DNA of 64,000 bases from an uncultured Flammeovirgaceae bacterium (GTDB lineage: Bacteria; Bacteroidota; Bacteroidia; Cytophagales; Cyclobacteriaceae). The notes beneath the pieces are model-generated. The model worked only from the letters and a program-made list of their open reading frames with translations. It was not told the origin of the DNA and ran no database searches. Location: contig CAKZYA010000048.1 in NCBI GenBank assembly GCA_937883755.1, positions 1 to 64,000 on the forward strand, read 5' to 3'. Below, one piece after another: positions 1 through 7,429 of the stretch. Every line of letters starts with the position of its first letter. Positions within the stretch are counted from its first letter, which is position 1. The position numbers were made by a program, and so were the translations under genes.

Positions 1-1
1 A

Positions 2-112
2 CATCTTCTGCATTCACGTTTGGATCAAGCAACTAGTAAAACTTTAAATCGCTTCATTGAGTATTCCTTAACTAAGTGTTTATGTCTTCACCTTCTCCTC
101 ACTATATTTTAG
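2..112 (+). CDS. Possible 3' end of an upstream gene
   Basis: Reading frame 2 is open from the window edge to a TAG and gives a plausible amphipathic tail (begins HLLHSRLDQATSKTLNRFIEYS). It would overlap the start of the next gene by about 30 bases. The other two plus frames stop at 36 and 47. The stretch is too short to name, and it may be chance; sequence to the left of the window would decide. Confidence 0.2.
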   Translation, partial: HLLHSRLDQATSKTLNRFIEYSLTKCLCLHLLLTIF

Positions 113-813
113 CCCACGGTCTGAATGTGCAGCCAACTGTAATGCAGTCGTTAGCTGACGAATTGGGGTGGCTCCAAGACCATAGATCGGTCATTCAACT
201 ACCTGGTCATGATGAAGGAGAAGAGCTATCGCGAGATGCGGCTAATCGTTGGCTAGAGAGTTTTCGCGAACAGTACCAAGCGGCGCAACAGCATCATGCT
301 GAAGTCATTTATCTGGGTTATTCACTAGGAGGTTTACTGATGACGTATTTATTGGGAAAAGGGGAAGTAGTAGCACCGCGCAAACAGATACTACTAGCAC
401 CCGCTCTGGCATTCCAGCAGTGGACAAGAATCCCTACGATGATTCCGAAAGAAACCTTTGATCAAGTGACGATTCCTTCGTTTACCCCTAAAAACTATAA
501 AGCCCAACTTGGGGTATCGCTAGGGGCGTATAAAGTCTTATTTTCCATTAGTCGCGAGTTAGATAGTATGGAAACCTCTCGCTTTAATGTACCTACATTG
601 GTTATTTGCGATCGATGGGATGAGTTGGTGCAACCCCAAGGTCTGCGTAAGTTTATAGAAGTAAAAGAACTTAACAATTGGGAGCTATTGATAGTAGCAT
701 CGGGTTTTTGGCAGCGGTGGGGCAAAAAGCATCTACTAATAGCTAAAGAATATCGCTCTACTAATCAGTGGCAACAAATTCGTCAGCAAATACAGACATT
801 CGCTAATGGGTGA
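82..813 (+). CDS. Alpha/beta hydrolase
   Basis: A 243-residue protein with the alpha/beta-hydrolase layout. It has an N-terminal strand ending in AHG (oxyanion region, residues 11-13), a nucleophile elbow GYSLGG with the serine near residue 81, a CDRWDE segment giving a likely catalytic Asp near 180, and a late His near 217 (GKKHL). No signal peptide is seen, so it is probably cytoplasmic. The ORF track begins at GTG 76; the ATG at 82 is the better start. Its end overlaps the next gene by 8 bases, so the two are probably co-translated. The substrate is not evident; family membership is strong, specific function unknown. Confidence 0.8.
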   Translation: MSSPSPHYILAHGLNVQPTVMQSLADELGWLQDHRSVIQLPGHDEGEELSRDAANRWLESFREQYQAAQQHHAEVIYLGYSLGGLLMTYLLGKGEVVAPRKQILLAPALAFQQWTRIPTMIPKETFDQVTIPSFTPKNYKAQLGVSLGAYKVLFSISRELDSMETSRFNVPTLVICDRWDELVQPQGLRKFIEVKELNNWELLIVASGFWQRWGKKHLLIAKEYRSTNQWQQIRQQIQTFANG

Positions 814-1855
814 GCTACCAAACTACCCTGCTGATTATGGTGCTGCCCGCACTCGTTTTCGGGAGTTAGCTACTGAGAAAGGTTGGAAGCTTTATACATT
901 ACCAGTGGATGAAGCTAGTGATTTGTTTATTGATATTGCGCTTTGGCGAGGAAGTAGTGAGAAATTGGTCATTCACAGCTCGGGAGTACACGGAGTAGAA
1001 GCCTTTCCTGGATCGGCAGTACAGTGTACTTTTTTGGATACTTGGGTAGTATCACCCAACTTACCTAGTATTGCCTTAATCCATTGCGTAAACCCATTTG
1101 GAATGCGCCATTTGCGTCGCTGGAATGCTCAAAACATCGACCTTAACCGAAACTTTTTAGCTTCTTTTGACAACCTACCTACTCATCCTTTATACGATCA
1201 GTTATCTCCTTTTTTAAACCCTGGTACTTCTAAGAAATTGGCTTTTTTTAAACTACGTGCACTCAAACTAATTATTAAGTACGGCTTCTCCCAGTTGCAG
1301 CAAGCCATTGCCCAAGGGCAGTACTACGATCTTAGAGGACTGTTTTTCGGTGGTGAGCAGCAGGCTGCCGAAACTAGCTTACTATGCTCTTTTTTTCAGC
1401 AATACTTAGGTGAATATCAGATAATTCGTGGAATTGACTTTCATACAGGGCTGGGTAAATTTGGTCAGTCTTCCTTCTATCTAGAGTCTACTTCTGAAGA
1501 ACAAAAGTATCTGGCTGAGTCATTACTAGGACAGTTAGTAATCTTGACTCAGGCAAATAAAGCGCTAAGTTATCAAACCCAGGGTAGTTTGGTAGCCTAC
1601 TTAAAGCAGTTTTATGCGTCTCATGATTGCTTGATTCTAACGCAGGAAATAGGTACAATGGGCTCAGTGAAAATCTTGCAATATTTACGGGAAGAAAATT
1701 ACTATTACCAGTATCAAGCCGATAAACGACGAGCATCCGCTATTCGTTTGAGAGATGCGTTTAGTCCCGAAGATGATCAGTGGAAAAGTAAGGCAATACA
1801 GGCCGGAATAGAGAGTCTAAGTAGACTTATTGATCACTGTTGCGGATTAAGTTAG
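806..1855 (+). CDS. DUF2817 family, M14-like zinc carboxypeptidase
   Basis: A 349-residue protein that resembles the DUF2817 family, a branch of the M14 (carboxypeptidase A/succinylglutamate desuccinylase) fold. Visible marks are HGVE (an HxxE zinc motif, residues 62-65), NIDLNRNF near 110-117 and DFHTGLG near 211-217 with a third candidate zinc ligand at His213. TQEIGT further on may supply the general-base Glu. No signal peptide, so action on cytoplasmic peptides or amidated amino acids is likely. It overlaps the preceding hydrolase gene by 8 bases, so the pair is a two-gene operon. A hairpin terminator follows 15 bases after the stop. Confidence 0.8.
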   Translation: MGELPNYPADYGAARTRFRELATEKGWKLYTLPVDEASDLFIDIALWRGSSEKLVIHSSGVHGVEAFPGSAVQCTFLDTWVVSPNLPSIALIHCVNPFGMRHLRRWNAQNIDLNRNFLASFDNLPTHPLYDQLSPFLNPGTSKKLAFFKLRALKLIIKYGFSQLQQAIAQGQYYDLRGLFFGGEQQAAETSLLCSFFQQYLGEYQIIRGIDFHTGLGKFGQSSFYLESTSEEQKYLAESLLGQLVILTQANKALSYQTQGSLVAYLKQFYASHDCLILTQEIGTMGSVKILQYLREENYYYQYQADKRRASAIRLRDAFSPEDDQWKSKAIQAGIESLSRLIDHCCGLS

Positions 1856-1870
1856 GAAGAAACAAAAAAA

Positions 1871-1890
1871 GCGATACTTTGGTGTATCGC
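1871..1890 (+). terminator. Rho-independent terminator after the hydrolase/DUF2817 pair
   Basis: A perfect 7-bp stem GCGATAC/GTATCGC with a 6-base loop, preceded by seven A and followed by CTTTTC. It lies 15 bases past the stop of the DUF2817 gene. Confidence 0.7.
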
Positions 1891-1912
1891 CTTTTCAATG
1901 TTGTGTATGTAG

Positions 1913-1987
1913 CTTAGTGTGGGTCTCAAAGAGAGACCAGAGACTAAAAAATCTAAACTACATGTGCCCTCACTTACTTACACTAAG
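1913..1987. other. Intergenic region with nested inverted repeats; possible structured RNA
   Basis: An 8-bp pair CTTAGTGT (1913-1920) and ACACTAAG (1980-1987) encloses a perfect inner hairpin GGTCTC-AAAGA-GAGACC (1922-1938) and a weaker AGA/TCT hairpin. The closed span is 75 nt, the size of a tRNA, but there is no T-arm (no GTTCRANNC) and no 3' CCA, so a tRNA is not supported. The rest of 1891-2206 shows no convincing gene. This may be a small structured RNA or chance pairing. Confidence 0.25.
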
Positions 1988-2206
1988 GCAATTACGCTGC
2001 CAACGCTGAAAAATGAGTTTTTTGAAGGTAAAGGATAGTGAAGTGAGAAAAAAAATCCTCAGTTAGTAATGAAGCGTGGGCAATAAGTTACCCAATTCCT
2101 GATTCTAATTCCTGCAGCTACTATACACCCAATAATGCTTTTTTTGTGAATAAATTCTTTTTTTAAGAATATTTGCTTATATTGAGAGCAACAAACTGAT
2201 ATAGTC

Positions 2207-2326
2207 ATGAATAAGCACAACAAGTCAAACTCTTTAGAAGAAGTGCGGACTAATCGTACTGAAACAATTGGTACAATTGCCTTTCAATACCTTCACTCAA
2301 TTAGAGCTAAGAATATATCTCGCTAA
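2207..2326 (+). CDS. Possible small protein of 39 residues
   Basis: An ATG-started frame MNKHNKSNSLEEV...AKNISR of 39 residues, too short for the ORF track. It follows a long AT-rich stretch that could hold a promoter, and its stop overlaps the convergent YrdC-like gene by 4 bases. There is no recognisable domain. Composition is protein-like, but without homologues this remains weak. Confidence 0.3.
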   Translation: MNKHNKSNSLEEVRTNRTETIGTIAFQYLHSIRAKNISR

Positions 2327-2817
2327 GGTATAAAAGAGAACTCGCCATTATCATAGACTCGCATTATCTTGATTGCACGATGTGGCATTGCTTTATTTTT
2401 GATATTTATCTCCTTCTTCACCTTATCGGTGATAGAAATTTCTTGAGAAAGCACATCTAGTGCAATGTTTAGCCAAGCATATCTATTTGATAATACTTTT
2501 TGCAGTGGCGGTTCATTAATCAATCGTATGCATACCTCCGCTGGAGCAGGTTCTTCAGAAAGAAATGGTTTAACGTGAGAATATACCAACGACAGAGGTT
2601 CAGTGGCGTAGTCCATTAGCTCCCATGCCAAATCAGGGATACGATAGACGAACTGATGAATTTGCTCAATCTGGGTGAGCCAGATAGTGTAAGACGGACG
2701 GTCAGCAGAGACCTTAGCATATGAAAAAAGTTTTTGACAAGCTTGGTCATTTAAAAAAGGAGTAGCAACGACGTCCTCAGGAGTATTTCTAAGTAATAGC
2801 CAAGAAGGAGTGGGCAT
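2323..2817 (-). CDS. Degenerate YrdC/Sua5-like protein
   Basis: A 164-residue protein whose middle resembles the YrdC/Sua5 (threonylcarbamoyl-AMP synthase) fold. QACQKLFSYAKVSADRP resembles the family's K-x-R region, IPDLAWELMDYATEPLSLVY matches the usual IPDIAWDLIE...KPLTIIY stretch, and EVCIRLINE matches the GIRxP strand. The N-terminal PTDTVYGL loop and the STSAN segment that complete the active site are missing, so catalysis of tRNA t6A synthesis looks unlikely. It is the last gene of a minus-strand operon, 6 bases after the histidine kinase, which suggests a regulatory or nucleotide-sensing use. Homology is inferred by eye; a structure comparison would settle it. Confidence 0.55.
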   Translation of the reverse strand: MPTPSWLLLRNTPEDVVATPFLNDQACQKLFSYAKVSADRPSYTIWLTQIEQIHQFVYRIPDLAWELMDYATEPLSLVYSHVKPFLSEEPAPAEVCIRLINEPPLQKVLSNRYAWLNIALDVLSQEISITDKVKKEINIKNKAMPHRAIKIMRVYDNGEFSFIP

Positions 2818-2823
2818 TCCAAA

Positions 2824-4047
2824 TCAAAATTTATCAAGGGAAGGTAGGTAAAGTTTTACTTCAGTGCCCTGGTTGGGCTTACTTTTAATTTTTAACTCTC
2901 CTCCCAACTTCTCAATATTGGACTTTACTATAAACAGTCCTAAACCACTTCCCGAAGAAGTATGGTTACCTCGATAAAACATGTCAAACGCCCGATCCAA
3001 CACTGCTTTATTCATTCCTGCTCCATTATCCTTTACCATAATGTCAATGCCACCTCGCCATGGTTTAGCATTTATTTTAATATATGGTGTATTATTTCTA
3101 TATCTATGGTACTTAATGCTATTTTCTACCAAGTTTTGAAAAATTGATCGGAATAATTTCTCGCTGCTGGTGAATCTTACAGATGTATTGGCTTCCAGAG
3201 TAATCTCTACTTTTTCGCGATTTGGATAGTTTGATAAGCTATTAATTACATCATAAATACAATCAGCTACATCAAATTTCTGTACATCTAATTTGGTGCG
3301 ATCGGCAATTCCAATTTCTAGAAGGCCCATCAGGGTAGAGTGAAGCTTGTCGGCACTTTGCTTAATGAGAGAGATATAGTAGTTCAGCGTAGGTAAGTCA
3401 GTTTCAGTTTGCTCAATTACCTGAAGAAGCCCTTGCATACTAGCTAATGGCCCCTTTAAGTCGTGCGATACTCGATACACTAGCGTCTTTAACTCATCAT
3501 TTTTTTGACGTAGTGCATCAGAAGTAAGTTGTATTTGCTTTAGGTCTTTGGCAATGAGTACGTAGCCAATACATTCGCGGTTATTCCGGAGAGTAGATAA
3601 AGAAACAGTAACTGGAAGACGACCGGAGCCAGCGGTTTTGAACCTGGTTTCTAGGTTATACACTTGCTCTTTTTTCAATAGAGAATCCTTGAGAGTTTTA
3701 ATAAACTTTGCTTTTCTTCCATCAAAAAGAGTATCAAGTGGTTGGTTTAGAAAGTGGGACTCAGGTTGAGCTAATAACTCACATACTTTTTGATTTACTT
3801 GCTTAATACGCAGATCAGTATCAAAAATAATGAGCATATCAACAATACCCCGCAAAATAGAATTGAGATAGTTACGAGAGATGACAGTGTCCCGCAACTC
3901 TTCGCTCAACATATTAACCCCAGAAGCAATAGCATCTATATCATCGAAATTATCTGATACAGGTGCTAAGTGCCGGAAGTTCCCCTCAGCAATTTCCAGT
4001 AGTGCCCGATTAATAGCGTCAATGCGTTTATCTCGTTGTTTGGGCAT
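2824..4047 (-). CDS. Soluble PAS-domain histidine kinase
   Basis: A 407-residue sensor kinase without membrane segments. After a short HAMP-like N-terminal helix region it has a PAS domain (about residues 60-170), a HisKA dimerisation helix with the phospho-acceptor in VSHDLKGP (His near 195), and a HATPase domain with N box NLVENSIKYH, G1 DNGAG and G2 GSGLGLFIVK. The ORF-track start at 4077 is a TTG inside the upstream gene. The ATG at 4047 lies 14 bases past that gene's stop and is preferred. No receiver domain and no response regulator gene is adjacent, so the partner is elsewhere or is one of the operon's small proteins. The input is probably cytoplasmic. Confidence 0.9.
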   Translation of the reverse strand: MPKQRDKRIDAINRALLEIAEGNFRHLAPVSDNFDDIDAIASGVNMLSEELRDTVISRNYLNSILRGIVDMLIIFDTDLRIKQVNQKVCELLAQPESHFLNQPLDTLFDGRKAKFIKTLKDSLLKKEQVYNLETRFKTAGSGRLPVTVSLSTLRNNRECIGYVLIAKDLKQIQLTSDALRQKNDELKTLVYRVSHDLKGPLASMQGLLQVIEQTETDLPTLNYYISLIKQSADKLHSTLMGLLEIGIADRTKLDVQKFDVADCIYDVINSLSNYPNREKVEITLEANTSVRFTSSEKLFRSIFQNLVENSIKYHRYRNNTPYIKINAKPWRGGIDIMVKDNGAGMNKAVLDRAFDMFYRGNHTSSGSGLGLFIVKSNIEKLGGELKIKSKPNQGTEVKLYLPSLDKF

Positions 4048-4060
4048 ATATTTGAATCTT

Positions 4061-4435
4061 TTATCGGTGTTGGGCAAGCCAAACTAAGGCTTTAGCTTCA
4101 GACTGAAAAGAGTTATGTGGTATAGACGGAGTATATTGATGAAAAATCATTTTTAGGATCATCCGGTCTACTTTATTCGACTCAATAAAAGCAATTGCAT
4201 TAATATTTTTCAAGCCAAGTTGAGTATCAAATAAAAAATGTCGGGCTGCCTTATCAATACTTTTAATTTTCGCCTCTTTTATAAGCACGGGAAATCGTAA
4301 ATCTTTAAAAAATCGGATACGATCTTCTACAATAAATTGGGCATCTTCTAGGGTAATATGCAAGAAGGGTCTGTACTGAACGTGAACAATACCGTCAGTG
4401 AGGGTCGCCGTACAATATCGATTGATTAACTGCAT
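4061..4435 (-). CDS. STAS/DUF7793-like small protein (second copy)
   Basis: A 124-residue protein with alternating strands and helices. It is paralogous to the gene just upstream: both share the order 'IxxIDKAARHFLF ... INAIAFIxxNKVxRMILxxxFxxYxP ... F.SEAKALVWL'. This pattern is like the SpoIIAA/STAS-type DUF7793 proteins of Bacteroidota, which I recall only in outline. It lies 2 bases after the first copy and 13 before the kinase ATG, so all four genes form one transcript. A role as a phosphorylatable or partner-switching module for the kinase is inference from context. Confidence 0.6.
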   Translation of the reverse strand: MQLINRYCTATLTDGIVHVQYRPFLHITLEDAQFIVEDRIRFFKDLRFPVLIKEAKIKSIDKAARHFLFDTQLGLKNINAIAFIESNKVDRMILKMIFHQYTPSIPHNSFQSEAKALVWLAQHR

Positions 4436-4437
4436 AG

Positions 4438-4818
4438 CTAGTCAGCAAACTCTTCAATCCACTCGGTTGCTTCTGTTAAGTTAGTAAAAAACTTAAAAGG
4501 GTACTCAGGGCGGTAGAATTTAACGAAAAAATTACCCATCATACGAGTGACTGGATTGTTAAGAATGACAGCTAAAGCTGTTAAGTCACCACCTGCTTCA
4601 GAAGAAGAAAAGAATGTTCGCGTGGCTTTATCGACGTGCTTTACAGAAGAGATATCAGCAATGGCTGGAATCTTTTTTCCTCTAGTGATTTCCCTTCTAA
4701 AATCTGTAGCACTTTTAGCAATATCTAATGTGATGGTAGGAGTCTTATATTTTCCGTGTAGTACACCATTGTGAAACTGAAAAGTGATATACTCATTTTC
4801 GTAAATTTGTTCTTTCAT
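4438..4818 (-). CDS. STAS/DUF7793-like small protein (first copy)
   Basis: A 126-residue protein, the first gene of the four-gene minus-strand operon. It begins with a short beta hairpin (YITFQFHNGVLHGKY), followed by a segment ending KIPAIADISSVKHVDKATRTFF and a LTALAVILNNPVTRMMGNFF stretch. The last two align with the next gene's KFPVLIKEAKIKSIDKAARHFL-type segments. Such proteins look like STAS-domain antagonists with a central Asp/Ser face. No enzyme motif is visible. It is divergent from the alpha-oxoamine synthase gene across a 149-base AT-rich gap that must hold both promoters. Confidence 0.6.
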   Translation of the reverse strand: MKEQIYENEYITFQFHNGVLHGKYKTPTITLDIAKSATDFRREITRGKKIPAIADISSVKHVDKATRTFFSSSEAGGDLTALAVILNNPVTRMMGNFFVKFYRPEYPFKFFTNLTEATEWIEEFAD

Positions 4819-4967
4819 ACATCAATAGTACATGAGTACTTCATTAAAAAGAATAATTATTGGGAAAATACTTACGCATGTGAGAGTAGATGTTTTTGCG
4901 CTTATTTACCCAAAGCTAATTTGCATAATCTTGTTGAACCACTAACAAGTAAAAAAAACTATCAACA

Positions 4968-7400
4968 ATGGCAAAATCGAAGCATAATCATCTGCTGGAT
5001 ACTATCGGTGATCTAATCCTAAATGCCAAAAAAGAGGGTTTAGTTCACTTATACACAGAGGGGAGCTACTTTAATGGTAGATACATTCAGGTAAAAGGCA
5101 AGAAGCTATTTCACTTCGGTACTACTGGTTATCTAGGGTTAGGGCAAGACCAGCGGTTGAAAGATGCAGCCATTGATGCGATTCAGCGGTACGGTACCCA
5201 GTTCCCTCTCTCTAAAACCTACGTTTCGTTTGTCATCTATAAAGAGCTAGAAGAAGCAGTACAAAAGATATACAATCGCCCCATTGTAATTACCAAAAAT
5301 AGCACATTGGCTCATATTGGAGTGATTCCTACGATTGTGCGCGATGAAGATGTGCTCATTCTCGATCAGCAAGTACACGCTAGTGTGCAAAACGCTAGCC
5401 AGTTACTAAAAGCGCGGGGTATTCCGGTACAGTTAGTTAAGCATAATGACGTTAACATGCTGGAAGATATGCTGAAGCGGTTGAGGAATAAACACCAGAA
5501 AATCTGGTACGCTGCTGACGGGGTATACTCTATGTTTGGTGATGTAGTGCCACTTGATCAGCTGTTGCCTCTAATGGATCGTTACCCTCAGCTTCATTTG
5601 TATATTGATGACGTACACGGTATGAGTTGGGCAGGTGAACACGGAGCTGGTTATGTCATGAGTAAGCTTGGAAAGCTCCGGGAGCGTATTGTATTAGTTG
5701 GAACACTTAGCAAATCATTTGGAGCCAGCGGTGGCATAGTAGCTTTCGGTGATGATGATCTGTACGAAGCATTTAAAATCTTTGGTGGCCCCCAAACCTT
5801 TTCAGCTCAACTAGAGCCACCCAGTGTGGCGGCAGCGCTAGCCTCTGCGAAAATCCATTTGTCTGATGAGATTTATGACCTTCAGCGTGATTTATCGCAA
5901 AAAGTAGCATTATGTAATCAGCTCATCCGCCAAACAGATTTACCACTGATTCAGGAAAATGTATGTCCGGTGCATTTTATCGGAGCGGCTCTTCCGGCGG
6001 TTTCTTATGAATTTGCCAAACGTTTAATGAACGATGGTTTTTACACAAACGTGGCTACTTTTCCGGTAGTACCCGTAAAAAATACTGGAATTCGGTTTAC
6101 TATTTCTCGTCATAACCAGCCTGATGAAATTAAGGCACTAGTAGAGGCGATGGAATACCACTATCCTAAAGCGCTGGAAAAAGAAGGGTATTCACTAAAT
6201 CAGGTGCGGAAGGCATTCAAATTGGCAATTCCAGAAGAGAGTGAAGCCAAGGTACACTCCATTGCTCAGGAAAACCTGAAGCTACAATTATCAAATACCA
6301 TTAAAGATATCGACCCTGAAGAATGGAATAGTTTGCTAGGTGAGCAAGGGGCTTTTGATTGGAATGCACTTAGTTTCTACGAAGATGTGTTTTCTGACCA
6401 TGCTGACTCTAAGAATAATTGGGATTTTGTGTATTTACGCATAAAAGACAGTAAAGGTCAGACTGTATTAGCTACGTTTTTCACTGCGGCTCTCTGGAAC
6501 GATGATGTGTTGGCTGACTCTTCGGTTTCCGAGCAGGCTGAACAAGTGAGAAAGGTAAATCCTGATTACTTAACATCGCGAGTATTATCTATGGGGTCGC
6601 TAATCACAGATGGTGAGCATATGTATTTGGATAAAAATCATCCTCAGTACGGTGATGCGCTCAAAATGATGAGTTTAGAGTTAGAATCACTTAAAGAAAA
6701 ATATCAGTGCAGCACCGTGATTGTCCGGGATATAATGGCAGACGACAAAGAACTAAACCGTTTATTTCATACCCAGGGATATTTACAGGTAGCATTGCCA
6801 GAGAGTGCGGTTGTTCAACAGCTTGATTGGAACAGCGAAGAAGAATACCTCGGTCGGCTTTCTCGTAAATCTCGGGCGCACGTGCGAAAAGATGTGCTTA
6901 AAACACAATCTTGCTTTGATGTTGAGATAAAAGAAACATTAGAGGCGGAAGAGCTATTTCGTTCTTATCAACTTTACCAGGGAGTGAGTCAGAATAACCT
7001 GGCTTTCAATAATGTGGAGTTTCCATTCCGTTTATTCGAGAGTATGAACCACGATCCGAATTGGGAGTTTATCTTATTTCGCCTGAAAGGCAGTTTGCTT
7101 GACTCTGAAGACGAATCATTGGTTGGAGTGGCATTTACGTATAAGACCCAACAAAGCTACTGCGGCGTACTGCTAGGCATGGACTATCGGTACTCGCGGG
7201 AATACAAGCTCTACAAACATATCTTATATCAGGCTACCATGCGGGCGTGGGCTTTGAATAAGCAACGGATTTACCTGGGAGTGACGGCCGGACAGGAGAA
7301 GAAAAAGTACGGTGCAACACTAATACCTAAAGTTGGTTATCTACAAGCACAAGATAATTACAAACTAGAATTGGTGGAATCTATGGTTGGTGTAGCCTAG
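4968..7400 (+). CDS. Alpha-oxoamine synthase / GNAT acyltransferase fusion
   Basis: An 810-residue two-domain protein. Residues 20-400 are an alpha-oxoamine synthase (AONS/serine palmitoyltransferase/cysteate acyltransferase type) with IDDVHG (214-218 region) and the PLP lysine in TLSKSFGASGG (Lys249). Such enzymes join an acyl-CoA to an amino acid. Residues 450-800 look like a peptidogalycan/GNAT-type acetyltransferase, including SRKSRAHVRKDVLK and a terminal VTAGQEKKKYGA segment. Biotin synthesis neighbours are absent, so a lipid-base role (sphingoid or capnine-type sulfonolipid, typical of Bacteroidota) is more likely than biotin synthesis. ATG 4968 gives the natural N-terminus. It stands alone, divergent from the kinase operon. 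Confidence 0.8.
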   Translation: MAKSKHNHLLDTIGDLILNAKKEGLVHLYTEGSYFNGRYIQVKGKKLFHFGTTGYLGLGQDQRLKDAAIDAIQRYGTQFPLSKTYVSFVIYKELEEAVQKIYNRPIVITKNSTLAHIGVIPTIVRDEDVLILDQQVHASVQNASQLLKARGIPVQLVKHNDVNMLEDMLKRLRNKHQKIWYAADGVYSMFGDVVPLDQLLPLMDRYPQLHLYIDDVHGMSWAGEHGAGYVMSKLGKLRERIVLVGTLSKSFGASGGIVAFGDDDLYEAFKIFGGPQTFSAQLEPPSVAAALASAKIHLSDEIYDLQRDLSQKVALCNQLIRQTDLPLIQENVCPVHFIGAALPAVSYEFAKRLMNDGFYTNVATFPVVPVKNTGIRFTISRHNQPDEIKALVEAMEYHYPKALEKEGYSLNQVRKAFKLAIPEESEAKVHSIAQENLKLQLSNTIKDIDPEEWNSLLGEQGAFDWNALSFYEDVFSDHADSKNNWDFVYLRIKDSKGQTVLATFFTAALWNDDVLADSSVSEQAEQVRKVNPDYLTSRVLSMGSLITDGEHMYLDKNHPQYGDALKMMSLELESLKEKYQCSTVIVRDIMADDKELNRLFHTQGYLQVALPESAVVQQLDWNSEEEYLGRLSRKSRAHVRKDVLKTQSCFDVEIKETLEAEELFRSYQLYQGVSQNNLAFNNVEFPFRLFESMNHDPNWEFILFRLKGSLLDSEDESLVGVAFTYKTQQSYCGVLLGMDYRYSREYKLYKHILYQATMRAWALNKQRIYLGVTAGQEKKKYGATLIPKVGYLQAQDNYKLELVESMVGVA

Positions 7401-7429
7401 CAAGGGGTGAGAAAAAGTGACTGGGGTAA

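Noticed and set aside
1913-1987. tRNA gene
   Set aside because: Length and closing stem fit, but there is no T-arm consensus, no proper anticodon arm and no CCA.
2323-2817. Functional Sua5/TsaC (t6A) enzyme
   Set aside because: The N-terminal PTDTVYGL loop and STSAN segment are missing and the protein is shorter than the family.
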